The translations under genes were made by a program, and so were the position numbers. Under the pieces are notes generated by a model. The model was not told the origin of the DNA. It did no database searches and saw only the letters and a program-made list of their open reading frames with translations. A stretch of 64,000 nt of DNA from Acidimicrobiaceae bacterium (GTDB lineage Bacteria > Actinomycetota > Acidimicrobiia > Acidimicrobiales > RAAP-2): assembly GCA_003155915.1 (NCBI GenBank), contig PMFA01000005.1, forward strand, positions 3,254 to 67,253, in the 5' to 3' direction. Below are positions 16,688-23,674 of this stretch, in pieces (the stretch's first letter is position 1; each line of letters begins with the position of its first letter).

Positions 16688-18055
16688 ATGACCATTGCAA
16701 TCGCTGGGGCATCAGGCTTCGTAGGTCGCGCGCTCACAGTACGACTACTAGAAAGTAATCACGACGTTCTCGCACTTCACCGGTCGGAAAAGACCGCCGT
16801 GGCGAGTGAGAGGACCGTCGTGGTCGATCTCGGTGACGACATTGCTACCGCTCGTGCCCTGACGAACGTCGACGCCGCCTTCTACCTCGTCCATTCGATG
16901 GCCGACGGCGATGCATTTCGAGACCTCGACCTCCGCCTCGCGACCGCATTTGGTCGCGCCGCGTCACGAGCCGGCGTCGGTCGAATCATCTACGTGGGGG
17001 CCCTCGGTGACGCTCCGAGTTCTGCTCACCTCTCCAGCCGTCACGAGGTCGGCGCGGCCCTTCGAAGTTCCGATGTTGACGTAGTGGAGCTTCGAGCTGC
17101 GGTGGTGTTTGGCGCTGGGAGCATATCTTTCGAGATGCTCCGCTACCTCACCGAACGCCTCCCCGCGATGGTGTGCCCTCGCTGGGTGCGTACCCGAATT
17201 CAACCGATTGCGCTTGTCGACCTTCTTGACTACCTCGAGCAGTCACTTTTCGTTGCGCCTGGCGTCTATGAAATTGGCGGAGCCGAAGTGACCACGTATC
17301 GCGAGATGATCTCTGAGTACGCCCGTGCCCGCGGCCTTCACGCGCGCTTCATTGTTGACATCCCGTGGCTGACGCCACATTTGTCGTCATATTGGGTCGA
17401 TCTAGTCACACCGGTGGATCGCTCAGTGAGTCACGCACTCATCGAAAGCCTGGTCACGGAGGTCGTAGTGGTCAACGGTGCACGAACACAACAGGCCTTC
17501 TCCGTCATGCCCATGGGCGTCGAGGGCGCTCTGAGGACGGCACTTGATCAGCAGGAAAAAGACGTGGCCGATTCGTTGTTTACGCGACGCCAAGGCCAGC
17601 GCGACGGTGTGTACACCGTCGTCGCCTCACTCGCATTCCCCGTGGGCCTCGAAGACGCAATCCAGCGTGACCTAAAGACCATTGGCGGAACTCTCAGCTG
17701 GTACGGCGCTGCACCCGGCTGGGCGCTTCGACTCGTTCTCGGGCGCCTCGTGGGTGAGAAACTTCGCCCACAATCTCCCGAGGCGTTGGTCTCCGGCGCG
17801 CTCGTCGACTGGTGGCGAGTCGCCCACATTGACGAGTCTCAACTGGTGTTGCGCAGCGAAGGATGGTTTCCCGGAGATGCGTGGTTGGGCTACCGAATCC
17901 GTGAGGGTTCCCTTCAGCAAGTGGCGGCCTTTCGTCCCCGCGGGGTGCCGGGATTCATTTATTGGAAGTTGCTCGGACCATTTCACCGCATCGTGTTCGA
18001 TCGGATGGTTCGACACCGCGTACGTCGGGCGTCCGAGGCCTCGGCTTCTCACTAG
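16688..18055 (+). CDS. NAD(P)-binding epimerase-like protein with C-terminal DUF2867
   Basis: 455 aa. The N-terminal half is an atypical SDR/NmrA-like Rossmann domain: IAIAGASGFVGRALTVRLLE (3-22), VDAAFYLVHSM, RIIYVGALGD. The C-terminal half (~305-450) fits DUF2867, with the end motif PRGVPGFIYWKLLGPFHRIVFDRM. The architecture is that of YbjT-like proteins of unknown reaction. GGTGGAAGG precedes ATG 16688. It is monocistronic and convergent with the cNMP/hemerythrin genes. Confidence 0.8.
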   Translation: MTIAIAGASGFVGRALTVRLLESNHDVLALHRSEKTAVASERTVVVDLGDDIATARALTNVDAAFYLVHSMADGDAFRDLDLRLATAFGRAASRAGVGRIIYVGALGDAPSSAHLSSRHEVGAALRSSDVDVVELRAAVVFGAGSISFEMLRYLTERLPAMVCPRWVRTRIQPIALVDLLDYLEQSLFVAPGVYEIGGAEVTTYREMISEYARARGLHARFIVDIPWLTPHLSSYWVDLVTPVDRSVSHALIESLVTEVVVVNGARTQQAFSVMPMGVEGALRTALDQQEKDVADSLFTRRQGQRDGVYTVVASLAFPVGLEDAIQRDLKTIGGTLSWYGAAPGWALRLVLGRLVGEKLRPQSPEALVSGALVDWWRVAHIDESQLVLRSEGWFPGDAWLGYRIREGSLQQVAAFRPRGVPGFIYWKLLGPFHRIVFDRMVRHRVRRASEASASH

Positions 18056-18191
18056 TTGGCGGGCCTCAACTGTCACCTTCACCAGCGTGACGTCCGCGAC
18101 GCCCTCTGGAGATCAGTCCGACTCGATGAGTCTCGGCGACTCAATCGCCATATTCGTGGATGACGACATCCGTTCAACGGACTGTTCGCAA

Positions 18192-18476
18192 TCACACGTC
18201 TCCGGTGCGCCGGCCTTTGAGATCTTGATCAACCGAACGTAGGCGAGCGGCCATGGCCGCCAATAATTTCATTGCTATCGCTGGCGATGTCTCAACCAAC
18301 CGAAAGAATTCATTGCGTTCGAACACCGTGACGGTCATGTTGGCTTCGGCGGTCACCGGGGCGCTCCGGCGAGTTCCGTCAAGCAGAGACATCTCGCCGA
18401 AAAGGTCATCGACGCCGAGCGGAACGTTCCAGGAAGGTTCGGACATCCTCGCTTGGTAGTTCTCGGATTCGCGCAC
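18192..18476 (-). pseudogene. Truncated cyclic nucleotide-binding domain
   Basis: 94 codons encoding only the C-terminal two thirds of a cNMP-binding domain. The phosphate-binding cassette is intact (LFGEMSLLDGTRRSAPVTAE), followed by the usual FERNEFFRLVETSPAIAMKLLAAMAARLR. The first ~50 residues of the domain are missing: upstream in-frame sequence (G-S-K-S-K-L-T-V-V-R-E-S) still looks like the domain, but within ~35 bases it meets the end of the hemerythrin gene. There is no DNA-binding or membrane partner domain. I read it as a remnant; a functional mini-domain starting at GTG 18476 cannot be excluded. Confidence 0.6.
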
Positions 18477-18508
18477 GACCGTGAGCTTCGACTTCGAACC
18501 GTTCGCTC

Positions 18509-19156
18509 CTAGCGAATTTGACCGTCGTAAAAGCCGTAGCGCGCCAGCGGCTCGACGAGCTCGTGCTCCTCGTAGGCGAGATGCGAGAGCAACGTGTCCG
18601 TAAGGATGTCCATCGCCCTTCGGAGTCCAGAGAGGTCATACGGATTGGCCACGAGATCGACCAACTCGCCGTTGAGATTCTCCAGGACGTCATGGATGAT
18701 GGTGTGTTCTAGGGAGAGCCGGTCGATAACCGGTTCGAGTTGTTCTTCACAGGAGCGCAGATGCGGAAATATGTCGGCGTCCTCAAGACCGTGATGCAAC
18801 GAGACCATGCGGCAGTACGCCGCGCAGTAGGCACCGATGGTCCAATCGTTCTGTCGGATCGAGAGTTCATCGAACGAGACCATGGCCTCACTGGGCGACA
18901 CCGCCCCGGACTCGACGCTCTCGACCAGAGCGCGGATCTGGTCGAGTTCCTGGCGCAGATGGTCGTGCACGGCGATCAGGTGCGAGCCGACCGCGCGTCC
19001 GATTCGGGTGTACGTCACATCCGCTGGCGATGCCGTCCTCGTCGGCCGCTTGGACTCGTCCCACAGTTGCGTTTCGCTAAGGCGGATTCCCGTGTCGAGC
19101 GTCGGGAAGACGCCAAGTCGTTCGTACTGGGAACCGGAAGTATCTGACGGACTCAT
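18509..19156 (-). CDS. Hemerythrin HHE domain protein
   Basis: Cytoplasmic four-helix di-iron protein of 215 aa, probably binding oxygen, NO or acting as an iron/redox sensor. Ligand motifs are in order: H in VHDHLRQE (~64), LHHGLEDADIFPHL (~120-133), LEHTIIHD and SHLAYEEHEL near the C-terminus. The first ~45 residues are a non-conserved extension. The gene sits directly upstream of the cNMP-domain fragment on the same strand and is divergent from the DHA2 exporter. Confidence 0.85.
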   Translation of the reverse strand: MSPSDTSGSQYERLGVFPTLDTGIRLSETQLWDESKRPTRTASPADVTYTRIGRAVGSHLIAVHDHLRQELDQIRALVESVESGAVSPSEAMVSFDELSIRQNDWTIGAYCAAYCRMVSLHHGLEDADIFPHLRSCEEQLEPVIDRLSLEHTIIHDVLENLNGELVDLVANPYDLSGLRRAMDILTDTLLSHLAYEEHELVEPLARYGFYDGQIR

Positions 19157-19227
19157 CGCCTTAGGTTAAATGACACGTCTGGGCGTCTGGGCGAGCGAAT
19201 CGTCAGCGAAATGCACACTTACAATAC

Positions 19228-19246
19228 TTGTGTTATTACAACATAA
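19228..19246. promoter_or_regulatory. Candidate MarR operator upstream of the exporter
   Basis: TTGTGTTATTACAACATAA is a near-palindrome (6 of 7 arm positions, 5-base centre), 20 bases before the exporter start in an AT-rich island. The MarR gene ends this operon, which makes it the likely autoregulatory site. Confidence 0.55.
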
Positions 19247-19266
19247 TCAATCAGGAGTCAGCGAAA

Positions 19267-20691
19267 GTGCCGGAATTGAGCGACAAACGAAAGCGACTCG
19301 TCCTCGTGATCTGTTGCATGAGCCTGTTCATCGTGGGCGTCGACGTGACCATCGTCAACGTGGCGCTGCCCTCGATCCAGCACAGTTTTCACGCCACGGT
19401 GAGCGACCTGCAGTGGACCATCGACGCCTACTCACTGGTCATCGCCTGTCTCTTGATGCTCTCGGGATCGTTGGCCGATCGCTTCGGTCGCCGAAGGGTC
19501 TTTCAAATCGGACTGATCATCTTCTCGCTCGGGTCGTTGCTGTGTAGCGTCGCGCCGGGACTCGGTTGGCTGGTGGCCTCTCGTGGTTTGCAGGCAATCG
19601 GTGGTTCGATGCTCAATCCGGTGGCCCTCTCGATCATCTTCAATACCTTCACCGACCACACGTCACGAGCACGAGCGATGGGCGTGTGGGGATCGGTGTT
19701 TGGCCTGAGTCTCGCACTCGGTCCGGTTCTCGGTGGCGTCCTCGTCTCGGGCATCGGGTGGCGCGCGATCTTCTGGATCAACGTGCCCGTCGGTCTCACC
19801 GCGATCGTCCTCACCGGAATTTTCGTCCCCGAATCGAAGGCCCAACGGGCCCGCCGACTCGACCCCCTTGGTCAAGCGCTGGTGATCGTGGCTCTGGCCT
19901 CTCTCACCTACGCCATCATCGAAGGTCCTCGACGAGGGTGGCATTCGCCCTTGATGTTGGGGCTCTTCGTGCTCAGTGCGGTGACCTTCGTGGTGCTCGC
20001 GCGAGTCGAGTTACGTCGTGACGAGCCACTGATCGACCCACGGTTTTTCCGAAGCGTTCCCTTCTCCGGCGCCAGTCTCATCGCGTTGGCGGCCTTTGGA
20101 TCACTCGGTGGCTTCCTCTTTCTCAACACGCTCTACCTCCAAGACGTCCGTCACTACAGCGCACTCGACGCGGGACTCTTGTTGCTCCCGATGGCCGCGA
20201 TGCTCTTCGTCTTCGCACGGGTCTCGGGTCACCTGGTCGCGACGAGGGGACCGCGACTGCCCCTGGTTCTCTCGGGTCCGCCGTTGGCGATCGGCGCGGT
20301 GATGCTCGCTCGACTGACGGCGGATACGTCGATCCTCTACCTCGTAGTCGCCTACGTCATCTTCGGCGTCGGTTGCGGGCTGGTCAATGCTCCGATCAGC
20401 ACGACGGCGATGTCCGGCATGCCCCTCGACCAGGCCGGCGTCGCCGGGGCCGTCGCGTCGACGAGTCGCCAGGTGGGCTCGTCCCTCGGCGTCGCCGTGA
20501 CCGGTTCGATTGTGGCGCACGGTACGGGGGCAACGTTCGTGGGGGCCAGCCACGCCGCGTGGTTCGTCGTCGCCGGGTGCGGGGCGACGGTCTGTCTCTT
20601 GGGCTTGGTCTCCACCGGTACGTGGGCACGAGCAACGGCGACGCGCAACGGCGACCGTCTTGAGAGGCGAACCAAGGAGATGGCACGATGA
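19267..20691 (+). CDS. DHA2 (EmrB/QacA) family multidrug MFS exporter
   Basis: Proton-driven drug exporter of 474 aa with about 14 membrane helices. Family motifs are present: motif D1-like MSLFIVGVDVTIVNVALP, GSLADRFGRRRVF (motif A) and GPVLGGVLVSGIGWRAIFWINVPVG (motif C region). The GTG at 19267 follows CAGGAG and is preferred over TTG 19228. It overlaps the downstream marR gene by 4 bases, so pump and regulator are co-made; the palindrome at 19228 is the likely operator. Confidence 0.9.
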   Translation: MPELSDKRKRLVLVICCMSLFIVGVDVTIVNVALPSIQHSFHATVSDLQWTIDAYSLVIACLLMLSGSLADRFGRRRVFQIGLIIFSLGSLLCSVAPGLGWLVASRGLQAIGGSMLNPVALSIIFNTFTDHTSRARAMGVWGSVFGLSLALGPVLGGVLVSGIGWRAIFWINVPVGLTAIVLTGIFVPESKAQRARRLDPLGQALVIVALASLTYAIIEGPRRGWHSPLMLGLFVLSAVTFVVLARVELRRDEPLIDPRFFRSVPFSGASLIALAAFGSLGGFLFLNTLYLQDVRHYSALDAGLLLLPMAAMLFVFARVSGHLVATRGPRLPLVLSGPPLAIGAVMLARLTADTSILYLVVAYVIFGVGCGLVNAPISTTAMSGMPLDQAGVAGAVASTSRQVGSSLGVAVTGSIVAHGTGATFVGASHAAWFVVAGCGATVCLLGLVSTGTWARATATRNGDRLERRTKEMAR

Positions 20692-21125
20692 GTGACCCGA
20701 CGAAGCTCCACGAGGACCAGGCGGTTCGGGTGTGGTCGGCGTTGTACGACTACGTCAACGCCCAAGACCGTCGTCGCGAGTTGCAATCAGCACTCGGCCT
20801 CGGCGGTGGATTCGGTCGGGTCAAGGTCTTGCTGCACCTGGAAGAGGGTCCGATGACGTTGCGCGACATCGCCGACGCGAACGGACTTGACGCGCCCTAC
20901 GCCACGGTCATCTGCGACAAGCTCGTCGAAAAGGGCTTGGTGACTCGCACGCCGCACCCGGACGACAAGCGACGCAAACTCGTTTCTCTTACTGAAAAGG
21001 GTAGGGACACGGCCCGGCTCGCGAGACAGATCCTCGGCGAACCTCCGCAGAGCCTGGCGGCAATGTCCGCGTCAGACCTCGGGGTGCTCGAAGAACTTCT
21101 GTCACGTCTGTCGGCTTTGGCCTAA
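20688..21125 (+). CDS. MarR family transcriptional regulator
   Basis: 145 aa, standard for the family. The winged helix-turn-helix spans ~50-110, with MTLRDIADANGLDAPYATVICDKLVEKG as recognition region and the wing RTPHPDDKRRKLVSLTEKG. Translationally coupled to the DHA2 exporter. Expected to repress the operon and release it on binding the drug or an aromatic acid. Confidence 0.92.
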   Translation: MSDPTKLHEDQAVRVWSALYDYVNAQDRRRELQSALGLGGGFGRVKVLLHLEEGPMTLRDIADANGLDAPYATVICDKLVEKGLVTRTPHPDDKRRKLVSLTEKGRDTARLARQILGEPPQSLAAMSASDLGVLEELLSRLSALA

Positions 21126-21297
21126 CTGTTGGAGGAAGCCTCGCCCGCGAGTGACAAGACCTCGTCGAGATCTACCAAATCCTGGGTCCGCAGGTATCCG
21201 CGTTTTTCTAAGCGTCGGGTGTATTCCCGATGATTCAGAACGCGTGTTTATGTTTTTATCGTTCTCCGTTGCGAGACAGGGGTCGTACGATAGGGCG

Positions 21298-21693
21298 ATG
21301 GCGTGGAAAGAAAACTCTGTGAGAGACGTGGGCGAAGAAATCGCAACCTGTCTCGCCAAGGGAGATTCGAGTTCGGCCATACGACTGGCCTTTCACTTTT
21401 TGGAGCGGTATGACAAATCCGATTGGGAGACTCGAGCCCGCGTCACTGCCGATGCGCCAATAACCACCGGCAGTGATCGCTACGACGCGCTCCTAGCCGG
21501 GATCGTCGAGTTCGCGTGCGCGTCGCATGGCGTCGTTGCCCCCTCGTGGGTGAACGACGAGCATTACTTTCTCAACAAATGGTGGTTTGTCTCGGGCATG
21601 GCATCCCTGCACGCCAACGCGCTGGTGCACAGTCCGATTTCACTCGCTCGCCGAGGAGTCTTCGTAACGCAGGGCGCGCTGGAGTACGCGTAG
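21298..21693 (+). CDS. Small protein paired with a DUF6036-type gene (putative toxin-antitoxin partner)
   Basis: 131 aa. I recognise the pattern rather than a named function: WVNDEHYFLNKWWFVSGMASLHANALVHSP followed by SLARRGVFVTQGALE resembles small proteins found immediately upstream of DUF6036 nucleotidyltransferase-like genes. The stop overlaps the next start by one base (TAGTG). ATG 21298 is chosen as start; the frame is open further up but without similar content. The GC content falls and TTT/TTA runs appear just upstream (21200-21270), unlike the neighbours, which hints at transfer. Confidence 0.6.
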   Translation: MAWKENSVRDVGEEIATCLAKGDSSSAIRLAFHFLERYDKSDWETRARVTADAPITTGSDRYDALLAGIVEFACASHGVVAPSWVNDEHYFLNKWWFVSGMASLHANALVHSPISLARRGVFVTQGALEYA

Positions 21694-22244
21694 TGGCGCT
21701 TCTCGGTCGTCAAGAACTCCTTGAAGCCTTGGCGGAGCTCGATGAGGAGCTGAGGATCCTAAACGTCCGCGGCGAGGTTTTCATTGTTGGTGGTGCGGCG
21801 ATGGCAATTGCCTAAGACACGCGAAGAGCAACTGCGGATGTTGACGCTGTTTTTGTGCCGTCACACGAAGTACGAACCGCGGCATCGCGAGTGGCCGAAC
21901 ATCTGAATCTTGAGCCCGATTGGCTCAACGACGATGCGAAGGCGTTCTTGCCCGGCGAAGACGAAAATCGAATTGGTGTCTATGAAGGACAGAACCTCAG
22001 CGTCGCGGCGGCGTCGCCCCAATAGCTTCTTGCCATGAAACTAATGGCATCGCGAATTGAACGAGATCAAGATGACATTCGCGAGTTGTACAAGCTCTGC
22101 GAATTTACGACGTCCGAGCAGGGTCTCGAACTGTTGGTGTCGTACTATCCGGAAAATTTGATTCTTCCCAGGGTTCAGTTCCTGCTTCAAGAAATGTTCC
22201 CGGAGGGACGCGAGAAGAGTCGCGACACTGGCATGGCGCGCTAA
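21693..22244 (+). pseudogene. DUF6036-like nucleotidyltransferase, interrupted by two in-frame stops
   Basis: A single frame from GTG 21693 to TAA 22242-22244 encodes a recognisable protein of ~183 residues: LLGRQELLEALAELDEELR, then VRGEVFIVGGAAMAIA, [stop], DTRRATADVDAVFVPSHEVR, EPDWLNDDAKAFLPG, SVAAASPQ, [stop], LLAMKLMASRIERDQDDIRE. The TAA (21813-21815) and TAG (22023-22025) both fall where, from family memory, a tyrosine is expected (A-Y-D-T-R-R and S-P-x-Y-L-L-A-M-K). No frameshift is needed. The nucleotidyltransferase motif (GGAAMA, D-V-D-A) is otherwise kept. Read as an inactivated gene; readthrough is the alternative. Confidence 0.75.
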
Positions 22245-22330
22245 GTGTTCAGTTCGTCGCCATCAATTTCAGAAATCGTGAATCTGCCTTCACACGACTG
22301 GATCATCGAGCGAATCACCGAAACCGCAAA

Positions 22331-22867
22331 TTAGCTTTCGAGCACCTGCGTTAAGTACTCGAAGAACGGTTCATAGAGCCACGAACCGTCATAACGCAGG
22401 CCGTTCACGAAGAATGTGGGCGTCCCGTTCGCACCGCTACGAATGGCGCCTTCAAAATCCGCCTCGACTCGTTGACGCGGCCCGCCGTCGGCGATGTCGC
22501 TCTTCACTTTGTCGACGTCCGCACCGACTTGTTCGACGTAACCCAGGAGCGCCGCGTCGCTGAGGTCGTGCTGGTTCTCGTAGATCGTGTCGTGGATCTC
22601 CCAGAACTTGCCCTGCTCTCCGACTGCCTCGGCGATCTCGGCGGCCGCTTCGGCGTGAGGGTGCACATCGACGAGGGGAAGGTTTCGAAAGATCAGCCGC
22701 ATCGAGTCGGCGAACGCCGTGCGCATTCGCTCCACGATGGGATGCGCCTGGCCGCAGTAGGGACACTGGTAGTCGCCGTACTCGACCACGGTGAGTTTCG
22801 CGTCGAGTGGACCACGCGAGTGGTCGTCGGGCCCTACGGAAATTGACAAACGGGCATGCTCGCTCAC
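22331..22867 (-). CDS. DsbA-family thioredoxin-fold protein
   Basis: 178 aa with a thioredoxin fold containing the C-P-Y-C active site (DYQCPYCGQAHP, ~33-44), an inserted helical domain and the cis-proline region NGTPTFFVNG near residue 150. No signal peptide is visible, so it is probably cytoplasmic, like many actinobacterial DsbA/FrnE-like proteins. GTG start overlapping the peroxiredoxin stop indicates co-translation; a role as thiol reductant or partner of the peroxiredoxin is an inference. Confidence 0.88.
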   Translation of the reverse strand: MSEHARLSISVGPDDHSRGPLDAKLTVVEYGDYQCPYCGQAHPIVERMRTAFADSMRLIFRNLPLVDVHPHAEAAAEIAEAVGEQGKFWEIHDTIYENQHDLSDAALLGYVEQVGADVDKVKSDIADGGPRQRVEADFEGAIRSGANGTPTFFVNGLRYDGSWLYEPFFEYLTQVLES

Positions 22868-23319
22868 GACATCGCCTCCACCGCTCGAAGGGCACCATCG
22901 GCACCGGGATTGACGCCCACGGGTGATACCTCACTCCACACGACAGTGCGATCGGCGTCGATGACGAAAAGAGCGCGCTCCGACGTACCGTCACCATCAC
23001 GGTAGACGTCGTAGGCTCGGGCGACTTCACCTTTGGGATTGTGGTCCGCCAGAAGTGGGAACGCGACGTTTCGTTGCTCCTTGAAGGCTTGGTGGCACCA
23101 CGGACCATCGACCGAAATTCCCAACAACTGCGCGTCTCGAGCGCGAAACAGTCGGTCCGCGGCGCTAAATACGGAGAGTTCGTCACTGCAGACCGGACTC
23201 CAGTCCGCCGGATAGAAAATGAGGACCACGGGCCCGGTGAATTCCGAGAGTGCGACCTTTTGATCAGGTGTCGCGAGTAACCCGAAATCCGGCGCGATAG
23301 CGCCCGCCTTCAACGCCAC
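22864..23319 (-). CDS. Peroxiredoxin (AhpC/TSA family, AhpE-like)
   Basis: 151-aa peroxidase reducing H2O2 or organic peroxides. The peroxidatic cysteine is in FYPADWSPVCSDEL (~C44); the usual T-x-x-C is here S-P-V-C, a tolerated variant. A further cysteine in DGPWCHQAFKEQ (~74) could be the resolving residue. Length and layout fit the 1-Cys AhpE group. It is the first gene of a two-gene operon with the DsbA-like protein. Confidence 0.88.
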   Translation of the reverse strand: MALKAGAIAPDFGLLATPDQKVALSEFTGPVVLIFYPADWSPVCSDELSVFSAADRLFRARDAQLLGISVDGPWCHQAFKEQRNVAFPLLADHNPKGEVARAYDVYRDGDGTSERALFVIDADRTVVWSEVSPVGVNPGADGALRAVEAMS

Positions 23320-23674
23320 GCGTGCTCCTCTCGCCCTGCAGTATTTTCGCGTATCACCGTGATTTGAGGGTGAGTATAGATATGCTCACCAGGATTTGTG
23401 CCGTTCGACTAACTCGACGCGGGCCGTCCACTACTGGCCGGAACGATCGTTTCAACCCGTGGCGCGTGCTCGAAAGTGCAATGTACGTGGTCGCGTGCCC
23501 AATTAGCACTCTCCACACGAGACTGCCAGAAAACTGTCAACCACCGATATGCTCGACATCTCGAACTTCAGTTTGGCTTCTCACGAAAAGCCCGCAGCGG
23601 CTCGAGCGAGAAGGAGTTCACCCGCGTTGATCAAGGTCGAGCGGGTGAATTCGATCACTGGAAAGGGAATTGGA
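23320..23674. other. lon / peroxiredoxin divergent intergenic region
   Basis: 355 bases containing both divergent promoters and the inverted repeat at 23614-23652. The lon frame is open to 23549 but the extension is not Lon-like. No HAIR-type (CTTGAGT-N7-ACTCAAG) HspR box was found by eye. Confidence 0.5.
23614..23652. promoter_or_regulatory. Inverted repeat upstream of lon
   Basis: GAGTTCACCCGC (23614-23625) and GCGGGTGAATTC (23641-23652), 11 of 12 positions complementary, 15-base spacer, ending 22 bases before the lon ATG and just before its GAAAGGG site. Either an operator or a 5' UTR hairpin. Confidence 0.5.

Noticed and set aside
19211-19246. Eleven-residue open frame before the MarR-linked exporter
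   Set aside because: No ribosome binding site and it coincides with the operator-like palindrome; chance is more likely.
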